Shown piece by piece: positions 12,001 through 23,372 of a DNA stretch of 64,000 nucleotides. Origin of the DNA: Neolentinus lepideus HHB14362 ss-1 (lineage: Eukaryota; Basidiomycota; Agaricomycetes; Gloeophyllales; Gloeophyllaceae); NCBI GenBank assembly GCA_001632425.1, contig KV425588.1, positions 111,496 to 175,495 on the forward strand, in the 5' to 3' direction. Within the stretch, counting starts at the first letter, position 1. Every line of letters starts with the position of its first letter. The translations under genes were made by a program, and so were the position numbers. The notes below the pieces were generated by a model. It made no database searches. It was given only the letters and a program-made list of their open reading frames with translations, and was not told where the DNA came from.

Positions 12001-12440
12001 GCCCGGACACGTGCACTGGGTGAGGACCTGAAGGGAAGAATCACTGCTAGCGTCAGCCTTGACCAGCTTGAGGAAAGGTTCCGCGCTCAGTATTGTAGCG
12101 TCTGGCAGGTATGTGTGCCACGTGCGGGCGGCTTTGCTCTGGGCAATCCGGTCATCAACACGAATGGAGACATCGTGTTTGAGTTATACTACCACACTAC
12201 GGCTGCAGACAAGAGTACAAGAGAGCCCACTCCTCATGTATGTTCTTTCAAGTGATCTGGGTAGGGACCATGGTAGCTTTGTTGATCTGGATGTCCTTGT
12301 AGCTCTCGATCATCCTCGGGCAGCCTTGCCACACCGCGCCTGGCGAGTACATCATGAGTACAACATCTGTTTCCAGCCGCAAAAGCTCTGCTCACCGTGT
12401 ACGGTTTGCCGAGAGATGCTGTGACGCACCATTTCTTTGA
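9057..12440 (+). CDS. Large orphan protein, 994 aa, function unknown
   Basis: Eight exons: 9057-9409, 9467-9585, 9645-10155, 10208-10296, 10353-11678, 11737-11839, 11892-12237, 12303-12440. The phases close exactly to 2985 nt. No signal peptide and no clear membrane segment are seen. The N-terminal about 160 residues form a mixed alpha/beta-looking region. A Pro-rich tandem repeat follows (PPIVAS units, about residues 200-235), then a long region rich in short hydrophobic strands (LVWICPKELSG, VLIVVGMCGDRPFPID, NNVLFISRKCFLEEHV). The C-terminus is Ser/Arg-rich. No catalytic signature or known family was recognised, so it is probably lineage-restricted. It sits alone between the transposon flank and the converging ATM1 gene. 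Confidence 0.85.
9774..9891 (+). repeat. 18-bp coding tandem repeat (PPIVAS units)
   Basis: Four near-perfect copies of 'cctcccatcgtggcttcc' and two degenerate copies encode a Pro-Pro-Ile-Val-Ala-Ser linker in the 994-aa protein. The near identity of the first units points to recent expansion. Confidence 0.9.
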
Positions 12441-13073
12441 CTAAAGATCTGGGTACAACCTGCCTATCCTTGTGGATGGCACAAATCTGCATTCGGTATC
12501 CAGGTGCTCGATCCTCGCTGCTTAAGGAGGATAGGAGGGCCTCCTTCTAATCCAGTCTCTATTCATCTATCTCTTTCTTCGCAGGTTTTGGCGTTGCATC
12601 TAATCGCACCGTAAATGTATAATCAGATATGATATTATTCGACGGCTGAGCCTGTTCTTGGCGACCCTCGGGACATAGCCATACTCTTGCTTCCATAGGT
12701 AGAACTCGATGTCGCACATATTTCGAAGATTCTCCGTTGATCTTCTGAGTCTTTCCAATCATGGAAAGCGACTCAACCTTGATCATCGAGGGTGAAGATT
12801 AGCTCAAAGGCATCCAACTTGACTGCACCTCTGATTTTGGTGGGTATGGAGGCAACCCAGCCACACAGTGCTCTGCACGCAATAGGGCGAACCTACTTAT
12901 CGGTTTGCGCGCTCGTCTCCGTATCAGATGTACGACTACCTGTTATAAGATGTCGAAGAGACAGGAATTGATTTGTGACAAGAGCTTTCGAGTTCGTGTC
13001 TGTTACTGGCCCTGGCGGGCAGGAAGCCCGACGCTTTAGCTTCGCTCTGTTCAGATCCATTCAATGTCGTACA
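12441..13073. other. 3' intergenic region between converging genes
   Basis: No gene is confidently supported. A minus-strand open frame at 12559-12786 encodes about 75 residues that look mildly protein-like (HRVLPMEARVWLCPEG). It has no neighbouring exons that could be found and may be a gene relic. Confidence 0.4.
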
Positions 13074-15730
13074 TCAAGGCGGGACTTCGGTGTCCTCAGC
13101 TTCCTCCACAAATGCGTCCGAAGCCTGCTCTGCCCACATTCGGTAGTACAGTCCTCCCTGCCGCAACAACTGTTCATGTGTGCCCTGCTCAACCACCTGT
13201 CCTTCCTTGAGGACAATGATCAAGTCTATAACAACACTTCAGTAGAGTCGAAAGTAATTGACAAGTAGATACTGGCCTGAATCACTGATAGTCCGCAGCC
13301 GATGAGCAATAAATATACTGGTCCTTTGTTTGTCAAGCAACGTAGAATCGATATTGCGAATGATCTCATTTTCAGTATGAGCGTCCAGCGCTGACGTCTG
13401 GAAGTAGATTATTAGCTCTTGTTCAGTGCTAGTTTGTTAGTCTTACCGCTTCGTCAAAGAACAAGATAGGAGGATCCTTTAGCAACACTCTTGCAATAGC
13501 CAGTCTTTGCTTCTCTCCTCCACTGATCATCAGTCCTCTTTCACCAACTTGAGTGCCGTATCCTTCTGGCAGACTCGCGACTGTCTCGTGAACACGTGCC
13601 TTCCGTGCCACCTCCATAACTTCTTCGTCACTCGCATCCAACCGTCCGTAGCGGACATTGTGCATAATATCCGCATGGAACAGAGGTGTATCTTGGGGGA
13701 CGACTCCAATGACTTTCCTCAGGCTCTGAATGGTGACGGAGTGAATCTCCTGATCGTCGATGAAGATGCGACCAGACGAAGGTTCATAGAAACGGAACAG
13801 GAGTCTGAATACCGTGGACTTGCCGCAGCCTGAGGGCCCAACGATGGCTACTCTCTTGCCTGCAGGGACAGTAAAAGATAGGTTCCGGAAGATGGGACGG
13901 TCGGGGTGGTATCCGAAGTTGACGTTTTCGAAGCGGATAGAACCACCACGAAAATCGAAAGGTTTCGCATGAGGAGCATCCTAACATTGATGTAGTATGA
14001 ACTTTATAATTCTTTTTGGAAAGTGGAATGTGTACCTTCGGCGGCGGGTTCTGTTTCGTCAGATTGAACAAAACTTCCATGTCCAGCAGACTCTGCCTCA
14101 TCTCGCGATATATTGTACCCAAGAAATTGAGCGGTAGCGATAGCTGAAACACGAGCTGATTGACCATGACCAGATCGCCCACAGTCATCGTGCCTGAGAA
14201 CACCAATGAGTTTCATCACCCATATGTATCGACGATTAAACTTACCATTGATCACTCCCTGAGCTGCGAGGAACATCATAGCGGTCAGTGCACTGGAAAA
14301 TATAATGTTCTGTCCAGAGTTTAGATATGCGAGCGAGGTGCTGATCTTGACGGAGGCTTTTTCGTAGGCACTTAAGTGCTTATCGTATTGGGAGATCTCG
14401 TACTTCTCATTGTTGAAGTGCTAATTCCAGCAATGGATGTATGTCTGAGTTCCGCTGATGTACAGACAGGACGATGGAGGACTTACTTTGACCGCTTCAT
14501 AATTGATCAGTGAGTCCACAGCGACTGTCGCAGCCTTGTTGTCCGCTTGGTTTGCCTCACGGCGAAATCGCGTGCTAGATAGAAGCCATCAGGCCGCAAA
14601 TATAAGCTTGGGCATTTCAAACACTGACCGCCACGAGGTAGTTCGCACCGTGAACCAAGTGTATGCGGCCATAGTAGTCACCGTAATTGCTGCAAAATCC
14701 CACCCAAATTTATATGACTATATAGTTAATTGATTTTATGACCTTACACATAAATGAATTCGTGTCACTTACCAGGATACCACATACGAGCGAGATTTCG
14801 AGGGCAGTAGGCACAATGCGGAATATGACAGCCTGCAAGATGAAGGTGATACCTCTGTATCCGTGACCGACTGCAGAATATACGGTGAATAACATTCTCA
14901 CTTAGTACCTCGATCGATAGCTCTGGTAAGTCCTCCGGTTTGCCTCGAAAGATGGAATTTGAGATCCAAATTGAGAAGGTGCTCAAATGTCTCCCGTGCA
15001 ACTTTGCGGACTGCACGTTGACCCACAGATGCGAATACAGCGTTGAGGAGCTCGCTGAACAAGGTTGCGCCAATTCGTGCAGCACCGTCTACACCACAAC
15101 TCACATTTGTTGATGAATATGGCATGGAACCTGGTTGATGATTACTCACAGCCTAATACCATCGACCCGCACACAACCCAAACCGTAGAATTCGCCGCAA
15201 TATCAAGGTTGAGCGCATCGATGATATTCTTGAATAGCATTGGAACTTGGACATTCAGCAACTACACAGCCAAATCATCCTCTGTTATCGTAGCTAGATC
15301 TGATGACGTCTCAGCGTACTTTCCCCCCTACGAGTAGCCCCAAGCCGAACAGCACCCTTCCTCGGACGGACCAGTCATTTGGAGGCCAAATGTTCACCGC
15401 GAGTTGTTTGATAATGTTCCAATCAGTTCTCCGTTGCTCCTTATTCGTGGGATGCTGGGCATTTGAGACTGGATCCGCTGTCACCTGCGCCTCTTTCGGG
15501 GGCGATTTAGGCTGCTTGTTCGGCTGCTCTGGGGTGTTCGAAAGAGGAGAACTCGGGTGGTACGTTCTGTGGAAAGGCGACCTGGGTAACCGCAGATTAC
15601 TACCACGACTTGAGTTGACCCATTGCCGCCGCTTAGGTTCCAATGCAGAATAGCTCGAAGACGACCGAGATGGCAAGGCTGAGCACCAGGGTGATGGCCT
15701 CTGTAGAGATACTCGGAGAAGGGACATCAT
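13074..15730 (-). CDS. ATM1: Mitochondrial ABC transporter ATM1, 702 aa
   Basis: Half-type ABC exporter of the mitochondrial inner membrane. In the known family it exports a glutathione-linked sulfur compound needed for cytosolic Fe-S cluster assembly. Eleven exons: 15730-15320, 15261-15150, 15088-14902, 14854-14773, 14717-14629, 14574-14487, 14420-14246, 14193-14036, 13980-13447, 13397-13277, 13225-13074. The total is 2109 nt, the usual family length. The N-terminus is Arg/Ser-rich and Asp/Glu-poor, like a mitochondrial presequence, followed by [16 protein letters not shown]. The membrane domain carries the family stretch [18 protein letters not shown]. The nucleotide-binding domain shows Walker [10 protein letters not shown], signature [13 protein letters not shown], Walker [10 protein letters not shown] and H-loop [12 protein letters not shown]. 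The last intron apparently uses a GC donor (AG|GCCAGT). Nothing suggests inactivation. Confidence 0.96.
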
Positions 15731-15990
15731 TGCTCGCTGACTTGCGTGACGCCCCCCTCTAAAAGCACGAAAGATTACAGTGGAGAGAGCAGGGACATGT
15801 GTAAAGATCAGCGCATATGACGCGCGTATTGCGATTCAGAGTCAAAGCGAACGCAGAGGCCCGGGACCCGGAATATACGTACCTACCGGTCGTGCGCGCC
15901 GACGTCCTTCCTTTCACCCTAACTTTACCCTATCAGACTGCTAATAATTATTGCAAGACTGTGGTTTCGCTGCAATCTCTGTTGACTAGG

Positions 15991-17690
15991 ATGGCGACGG
16001 CTTGCAATTACGTTGGTGCTGTGGACGCGAACTTGGTGAGTAGAACGACAGCGAGTGGTTTATTCGTGAGCTGAATCCGTATAGATTTGCTGCATATGCA
16101 GGTATTTATACTGTGATACAATATTCAACAAACGTATCTGACCATCGAACAAGATCTCCCTTCATCGAGCCAACAACCACCCGAACTTGCGCGCATACAT
16201 TCTGCTATGATTGTATCATTCGTTCCATCCATATTGCCCCGCAATGCCCTGTGGATCGGTCGCCACTTGCGCCGGGAGACCTCGCTCCGGCTGATCCCGT
16301 TGTGCGAAACGTATGCACTTCATTCAGAATTCGTTGGGAAGCAGGGATTAATAGGTCATGCAGCTAGTTGACGAGCTACCAGTTGAATGTCCAGAACGCG
16401 CTGCTGGCTGCACATATACCGGTCAACGACAGCTTCTCGCGTCTCACCTTAGGGAGACGTGTCAGTACGTCCGAGTGCATTGTGAAGCCGGTGGTTGTGG
16501 TGCCATGATCCTACGTAAGGATCAAGGACACCACAAGCACAGTCAGAGCGACGCGTCCGGGGAAAACGAGCCATCTGGCAGGGGAGAGCATGACTCTACT
16601 CTTGCAGAACCCTTGCAGAAATCCTCGGCAGATGAACGCGATGTCAAGCTTTCGGAAGAAAATGCCATATTGAAGATCAGAGTAGAAGCATTGGAAGGTC
16701 TTGTCCGGATCCTCACGAAGGAGATGCGAGCGGTTAAAACAGCCCTGGGACCTTGGTTCAAACCCGAAACGCAAACAGCGCCTTCCACCTCCCCAATTTC
16801 CTATTTTGATCAACGACATATTGCAGGACTAGCGTCCTCTGCTCCTGCCCAAGCAGAGCAGAATTACCCGTTCGAATTTCCTCAACCTTCTGACGAGGAC
16901 CTCAGCTATGCTCCTGCCGCACAGTTGGATAGACACGAAGACATGTCCAACGCAGACTCCGATGGCAGACCATTTATTCCTCATCTGCCCGCTCCCTGGC
17001 CACTCAATGAATCAGCTACACCTGAAACCTACGCTTACCTCTCCGCGCTGACCTCCAGCATGTACCCCTCGAACGCCTTCACCGCCGACCCACACCCCTC
17101 ACCGCCACACACGCATGCACCTTTACCTCCCCAACTAGCTCCCTCCGGTTCCTCTCCGTCCTACCCGGGCCCGTCTGCGGTCACGCCCATCGCTCCTCTA
17201 AACCTCAGTACAACTCTTTACGATGCTCTATCCGGCTTACACGAGTCCGTCGTCTCGGCATCCACTAATCTGGATTCACTGGCTCGCCGCACAGAGATCA
17301 CGATGAATACCGATCGCGCGATGATGGCAGAAGAGATGCGCGCCGTCAAAGCGGCAGTACACGGGTTACGAATGCAGGTGGGTCTCAAGTCTGTTCTGCT
17401 GCCGAAGGAGAGCTCTCCGGGTGCGTCAAGGGCCGCATTTTGCTCCATTTCCTCTCCTCACACATCAAACCGCCATTCGCTGACTTTTTTTCGATGGATT
17501 CCAGGTACACGCAATTATGATGGATCGCAACGCCCAGGTTACTGGACGAACATCCGTCCCACCACACGCCTCGCTTGACAATTCTCGCGAAGACATTGCG
17601 GGCTTAGGATGGTCTCCCTTGATACAGCATCTCGGTTATCCTCGCCCCTTCCCACCACCCCCGCTATCGTCGTCTATACCGAAGCTGTAG
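15991..17690 (+). CDS. RING/TRAF-type zinc-finger protein, 472 aa
   Basis: Probable E3 ubiquitin ligase. Five exons: 15991-16035, a 17-nt micro-exon 16085-16101, 16154-16310, 16364-17377, 17505-17690, with consistent phases (1419 nt). The micro-exon supplies the first RING Cys residues. The spliced order is C-C-x2-C, then TCAHTFCYDC and QCPVD, giving a C3HC4 RING near residues 17-55. A TRAF-type zinc finger follows (VECPERAAGCTYTG, LREHL-like LLASHLRETC, CEAGGC). A short coiled coil (ENAILKIRVEALEGLVRILTK) and a long Pro/Ser-rich tail come next, and the final exon continues a helix (LRMQ then VHAIMMDRNAQ). RING-TRAF proteins of this shape occur across basidiomycetes; the substrate is unknown. 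Confidence 0.85.
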
Positions 17691-17901
17691 GAGTGATATA
17701 TGAGGTGTAGTGATACACCAGGTGCATTATTGTTATGAAATATGAATGTATTGTCATAGTGATTCTCTGTATATGTACAACAGTCAATAATTATAACTCA
17801 AAGGACTACAATTCGGAATGTCAGCAGCAAACACTGCAGCGTGAATGCACTACACACCACAAACACGTCGGTCGACCAAACTTTGTATTGGGAAGCCAGT
17901 A

Positions 17902-19449
17902 TTAGCGAGTCGTTCTGCTCAACACTTGTCGGAAGTTTCGACCCTTACGCACAATCCACTTGGTTAATCGTGCCAACTGAGAGGGTGGCTTAAGGCCTCC
18001 GATCCAACCAGTAGGGCGCGACTTGCAGTCTTTGGTCAGATCCATCTTCGTCCTATGCGAGATAGTACCAGCTCTTCCGTCATGAAGATCACGTATAATC
18101 CACCCAGAGTGAAGATCATGCCATCGAGCGCACCACTGAGACGGTACGGCATTTAGGCTAATCCTAACGAAGCGCAAACGCGCTCTAGATGTCGCTCCTT
18201 CGGAGCCAACACGAGATCGCAACATGGTCTCTACATCAAGCATCGAAGGACAAACGTCCTGATTGCACTGACACGCTATCATCAACTCGGATAGGTTTGG
18301 CAGAAGACTCTGGTAGCCGCCGGTGACATGGTCGTATGTGAGAGACGCAAAGATTTCTCTTGTTTCCGAGGCTAATCGACAAATGTTGCATCTGTATGCG
18401 TACAAGCGAAGGACCTCCAGCCGTGGCGTAGTTTTAAGGAGCATGCGAAATTCCGCTGCATCCTCGCATATGGGATCCTGAAAGCGTACGCTGAGAAATG
18501 TTAGATGAGGGCTGGAGTATGAGAGGGATGCGACAATGGATTGTGCGTCGGTTATTCCGTTTCCGTAGCGCCAGAAGTCACTAGTGTTGAGAATCATTCT
18601 TCGCAAACCCGAGAGCCGCAGTTTGTGCAGGAGGGGACGCCAGTCGGCACTACAAGATGACCGCAAATCCAACTGTTCTAAGCTGGGGAGGATGATGATC
18701 TCGGATGTCAATGAGCTCTTGTCTCGGCCTGTTATTAAACGCTGACTTGATGAATAGCATCGCCACAGCATTTCGAAGAGTGTGTCGGCTTCGCCGTCAT
18801 TACGCCAATCCAACTCCCTGAGCCGCCAGGGCGCAAACACCAGACCCGCAGTTGCCCAATCAACGGTATTCGCTAAGGTTAATTTCCGAAGGAAAGGCGC
18901 GTGAAGGGGCTCGCTCAAGGGATGTTCCAAGGAAGCATAGCATGTCACTTCGAGTTCATCTAGCACGGGGCACTGCACGCCGGAGAGGACTAGGAGCCAG
19001 CGGGCAGAACATAGGTTGATGGTAAGACGTAGGATGCGACGAGGAAAATAGGATCTGAGCATCTGCATGCAACTTTGGGTCTCCTCGCAGAGCTCAGTAT
19101 TTACTTGAATGGACAAGGACAGAGGTAAAGTCCCCGAACGACCAAACCAGGTTTTCATAATGGCTACTTGTGATAGTAGGCGTTTCACCCGTGCGTCGGG
19201 GTCATTAACGTTTGCCCAGTAGCTGCCATCCCCTACCATCAGAGAAGACCATAAACGTGCCGTGTTCGTAGCACATCTTCTCCATCGCCCGCATACTAGT
19301 GTCAACAGCAAAGGTGGCTCGCAAAGGTCGGGCCGAGCAAATTTTGTATCCAGACAGGAGATAAAAATCTCTGACAGAAGTTCCACTGGGATCCTCTGCA
19401 GTGGGGACGGCTGCTGCGGGCAATCTGAGGCAGTACTGGCGAAGTCCAT
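17902..19449 (-). CDS. F-box-like protein with degenerate LRRs, 515 aa
   Basis: Single open exon. The N-terminus carries an F-box-like segment (LQRIPVELLSEIFISCL, then LTLVCGRWRRCATNTARLWSSL), the standard form in agaricomycete F-box families. Repeated strand-helix units follow (LRRMILNTSDFW, HLTFLSVRFQD, RLEVLRLYAYRC), consistent with degenerate leucine-rich repeats. In the known family the F-box binds Skp1 and the repeats recruit substrates for SCF ubiquitination. These genes are strongly expanded in mushrooms, so no specific target can be named. The ATG at 19449 gives a complete F-box. Confidence 0.8.
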   Translation of the reverse strand: MDFASTASDCPQQPSPLQRIPVELLSEIFISCLDTKFARPDLCEPPLLLTLVCGRWRRCATNTARLWSSLMVGDGSYWANVNDPDARVKRLLSQVAIMKTWFGRSGTLPLSLSIQVNTELCEETQSCMQMLRSYFPRRILRLTINLCSARWLLVLSGVQCPVLDELEVTCYASLEHPLSEPLHAPFLRKLTLANTVDWATAGLVFAPWRLRELDWRNDGEADTLFEMLWRCYSSSQRLITGRDKSSLTSEIIILPSLEQLDLRSSCSADWRPLLHKLRLSGLRRMILNTSDFWRYGNGITDAQSIVASLSYSSPHLTFLSVRFQDPICEDAAEFRMLLKTTPRLEVLRLYAYRCNICRLASETREIFASLTYDHVTGGYQSLLPNLSELMIACQCNQDVCPSMLDVETMLRSRVGSEGATSRARLRFVRISLNAVPSQWCARWHDLHSGWIIRDLHDGRAGTISHRTKMDLTKDCKSRPTGWIGGLKPPSQLARLTKWIVRKGRNFRQVLSRTTR

Positions 19450-19906
19450 TGCTGAAGCGCTCCAACCTGTCTTTCTCCGTCCACTGAAATATAGACCGCG
19501 ATGTTCCTGGTTATGATACTAGATAGGACGTGAAATTCACAAGAATGGTGATGACTGCCTATCGAAGCCATCAGTCACAGCACATTCCCTTCGTAAAGCA
19601 GAATAAACAGAGGTCCGAGCAACATACCGGGTTGTTCAGTGTGCGAGCGGATAATGGTCCAGGTAAACAGTGTTGCAACACTATCTGATGCTACGGTAGT
19701 TCTATTTCTCATGGCGTTCAGCTGAGCGCTTGTCGCTGACTAACCATGCGTAACTGAGGAAGAGAGCGTTGCTCCGAATGTAGTACAGAATGCGAGCACA
19801 CTGGCATTTTTGCATCATAACATGGCACACATAGCACTACGTATAGCATAGAATCGAACGACCAGTATCATGAGACCACCTCATCTCATCCTAAAAATTG
19901 GGCACT
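19450..19906. other. Intergenic region between F-box and RPL4 genes
   Basis: No gene is supported. It contains the presumed promoter of the F-box gene and the 3' end of RPL4. Confidence 0.5.
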
Positions 19907-21224
19907 TTAGGGAGCAAATAAGGTCCCGAGGAAGGCCTCGCCAGCGGCCTTCTCCTTCTTCGACTTCTCGCTCTTCTTCTCGAGCTGCTGCTTGCGATAC
20001 GCCTTGGCGTAGGGGTTGAGACGGAAGAGGACAGCCTTGTTGGTCAATGGGTTCTTCTTCTGCGTCCACGGGCGCTTTTGGGTCTTGGGACCCGCGGGGC
20101 GGACAACAGCCTGGATCTCGGAGCTGTTGATCAAGCGGGTAACGTCGGGGTTGCTGATCTTGGCAGTGGGGAGACTGGAGGGGCAGTGTGAGTTTGAAAA
20201 AGACAAGCGATGTGATAGACGGCACGTACAGGTAATCCTTCTTGTAGACAGCAGCCTTCTCGAAAGTACCGAAGACCTCATCCAAGAGGCCGAAGGCGCT
20301 TTCAGTCCAGATGACGAACCGGCCGAGATGACCACCAGGAGCGAGCTGGAGGAGGTTCAGTCTCCTGACGTTGACGAGCTCAACACCTGGCAAATTCCTG
20401 AAGGCCTTGACAATGCCCTTGTCCTCATTGTAGACAATGAGAGGACCGCGACGCTGCCTGTGCCTCCGGTTCCGTAGCTTGCCCTTGCCGGCGCGAAGCT
20501 TACGGGAGGTTGAGACCTTGACAACATCGGCGTAGGCGTTAAGGCTCTTCAGAAGAGTAACTGCCTCCTTCGTCTTGACAAGGGACTCGACAGCAGATGA
20601 GACGACAAGGGGGACCTCCTCGATCTGCTCAATGCGGTGGCCACGAGCGAGGACGAGGGAAGGAAGGGCAGAGGCTGCGAGGGCGGAGACAACGGCGAAG
20701 CGGCGCTGGTTCTGGTTAACCTTAACGTGCCATTTGCGCCAGGTCTTGGTCGGCGCAAACATACGACCACCACGGCACATGTTACCGAAGGCAGCCTGAT
20801 TGCGAAATGAACAAATTTGTATTCATGCAACGTATACTTTTACTGTTACATACCTGGCCGGAACGGTGAGTTCCTCCACCACCGACACGGGGAATACGAG
20901 CGACTGCGCGACCAGTACCCCAAGACTCAGCGGAAGTTTGGTGGCCAGCCTTCACGTTGACAGCGTACGCCTGCCTCTTATTCTTGGCGAGGCTCTCTGC
21001 AAAGTTATTCTCCAGTGACACATTGCTTCATTCAAATGGTTCATTCGTACTCACTGTGCACCTGCTGGACGACATCGAGCCTAATGGGGGCCGTCAGGAC
21101 GGCGGGCAGAGGGAGAGAAGTCGTAGCCTCTGAAAATCCAATCAATTTGGCAGATACGAATCAAACAACAATGAAACTGACCCCCGGCGGTGGAACGAAC
21201 GTTGACGGTAGGTCGAGAGGCCAT
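19907..21224 (-). CDS. RPL4: 60S ribosomal protein uL4 (RPL4), 364 aa
   Basis: Large-subunit ribosomal protein whose internal loop lines the exit tunnel. Five exons: 21224-21182, 21129-21055, 20996-20854, 20795-20230, 20174-19907 (1095 nt, normal length). Diagnostic stretches are [24 protein letters not shown], the universally conserved [47 protein letters not shown] and the Lys-rich eukaryotic tail ([19 protein letters not shown]). Two very short first exons and high GC at silent sites fit a highly expressed gene. Introns in fungal ribosomal-protein genes can hold snoRNAs, but none was identified here. Confidence 0.97.
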
Positions 21225-22074
21225 TGCTGAGTGTCTTGAAGCGTCGAGGCCGGCGAGACGAATGTTGTTGACGAGAGTGAAAATAAGGTTTACTTCTACT
21301 CATGCTCAGCGGCAGTTGCCGGGCACACCCCATGCTTGGTAACAGAGCTTCCAGACATGTTTTATGATATCCGCTGATAAATTGTCTTCTTCCAAAAAGT
21401 AGACGAATATGCTCCTTCTCTATAAAATTATAAGTTTTTTACCAGACACGAGTTCCGTATGTCATTGGGAAACGGTGTTAAGTGCAGAGTCTAAGGGATA
21501 GGTTTCATAGCTCGCGATGATATTCACGACGGACGCAGCCTGCCGCTTTCTCGCTCAAGAAATGCTCTCCGAACTCCTCTCACAAATTTCCATTTTCTGC
21601 TCCTACTAGTGTTCATTAGACCAGATGACCATACCGGCCCTTTGCAATGACAACGAAGGGGTTATGGTTCAGCCTGATCAAGGAGAAAGACGCTGACACA
21701 GCCAATGGGTCAACGGTATGTTAGCTAAGTTATTTGGTAGGTGCATTTAATCATCAGACCGAGTCCTCCTAACCAACACGTCGAACCAGAGTAGGCACCA
21801 TCATCGTCATACAAATATGATTACAAGTAATTGAAACAAGTGTGGCCACTATACAAGTATTTAACATGCTATCCGTACAAGATGGAGTAGGTACTTCTAA
21901 AAGAAATCAACGCGGTTGTAAACCGCCGTGCGTACTGGTTTGCTAGCCTGAGAATGCCTGCTCGAACTATCCCTACGTTCGAACCGTTCCCCAGGTTTTA
22001 ACCGTTCCCCTTCGCAAGACCGCCTGTGCCGCTTGAAGAGAAACTGGGAAGAGACCAACACCGTGGTCTCCTTC
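21225..22074. other. Intergenic region upstream of RPL4
   Basis: No gene is supported. The first 200 bp upstream of the RPL4 start are its promoter, and AT-rich sequence around 21420-21440 is the only compositional signal noted. Confidence 0.45.
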
Positions 22075-23372
22075 TCATGCATGTGGTACTAGGAAGTACC
22101 CTCCTCGACCATTGATAGTGCGGCCTCCACTGCCATTCCGGCTCATCTCCAACAAACCGACGTGGTCCTCGTAGCCATTGATGACTTCTTTGCCCTTGCC
22201 CTTGCCACCTGCAACGAGGTTCCGGCATAAATCGACGATTCTCTCCCAAAGCCATTTCCTTGCCCGCCAGACCGCGTGAGGGCGTGAGTCCATCCTCTCT
22301 GGGCGGATGCGATGGTCGCCGTCTATCATGACCCTCATCGTCAAAGACGAAGAGACGATAGATGCGAGGGCCGTGCTGGAGGATATCATAAACATGATGA
22401 CCATTTGCAACTTCGCAGCTTGCTCGACAGAGGTTCCACCGAGGATGGCACCCGTCATCATTCCTGGAATGGCGATGATACCCAGGACACTATGAACAGG
22501 ATCACATTAGCGATCGGTTGGAATAGATGTTACCCTGAGTACGGACCTCATTTGATTGATGTTTGGCGTCAAAGCGAGCCTAAGAGCCTCTCGAACAATG
22601 GGCTTGGACGATTCGAATCGGGATGCACCAAAGGCAAGGTAGACTTCGACCTTATCCTTGTTTTCGCTGTGACGGATGTTCTTCAAGTAACACCGCACTG
22701 CATCATATAGAGAACCTACTGTAGTTCCTTGAGAACATATGACACGGCTACATTGATTCCCGAGACCGTGCCGCCGCAAAGCATACCAATAATGGGCACT
22801 AAGAAGCCATCATCGATTACTGAGCGATTGCGAGATCCAAGACTAAGAAAACAGACCATATTGTTGTGGAGTCCATACAGGTGCCACGCCCATGGCAAAG
22901 CGCGCACCGACGAGGGAGACAGGTACTGTGGCGCCCAGCATGGAGATGAGGATGGAAGGGAACTACATACGAAGTGAAAACGCGGTCTAATCGACCATAA
23001 TACAGTTGTTCTCACCATGTGCTCAAATCGCCGTTTGGACTTGTTAACGACTAGCGACTAAGTTTTAGATTCTGTGGAACCAGAGTACTGACGATAATGC
23101 GTACCGGTCTCCGAAGTGCCCATCACGTTCAGTAGGCAAGCTATCCCAGCAACCGCCCACGGATTGTTCGTCTCAAAGATCTGCTTAAGGAGAAGACCCA
23201 TGATCGCAAGCTGTCCGATGCATCGTAGCGCAGCAATGAAAAGTGCACGGCCGATTCCCAGTCTGAAGTTGTAGGATAAGAAAGAGTTGAAGATGACGAA
23301 AGTGAGGCCTAAGCCGACGTTGAACCAGTTGAGGTGCGTCTGGTCTGCGACTGGGCTATCGGCTGTGTCCAT
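22075..23372 (-). CDS. UPF0014/FetB-like membrane permease
   Basis: Multipass membrane protein of the UPF0014 family. The bacterial member FetB (YbbM) is the permease of an ABC system proposed to export iron; the fungal role is not established. About six exons are supported, with joints such as 23372-23105, 23050-23016 and an intron ending before SVLGIIAIPGMMTG. Family landmarks in order are NVGLGLTFVIFNSFLSYNFRLGIGR split by hydrophobic segments, LNVMGTSETVVNKSKRRFEHM, VPIIGMLCGGTVSGI, KDKVEVYLAFGASRFE, REALRLALTPNINQMS and GAILGGTSVEQAAKLQMVIM. The fungal copy has a long hydrophilic tail (KGKGKEVINGYEDHV) absent from bacteria. No ATPase partner gene is adjacent. ATM1 lies 7 kb away, but this is not evidence for a link. 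Confidence 0.88.

Noticed and set aside
13074..23372. ATM1 and the FetB-like gene as an iron-related gene cluster
   Set aside because: They are 6-7 kb apart with unrelated genes (RING, F-box, RPL4) between, and fungal gene order gives no support for joint control.
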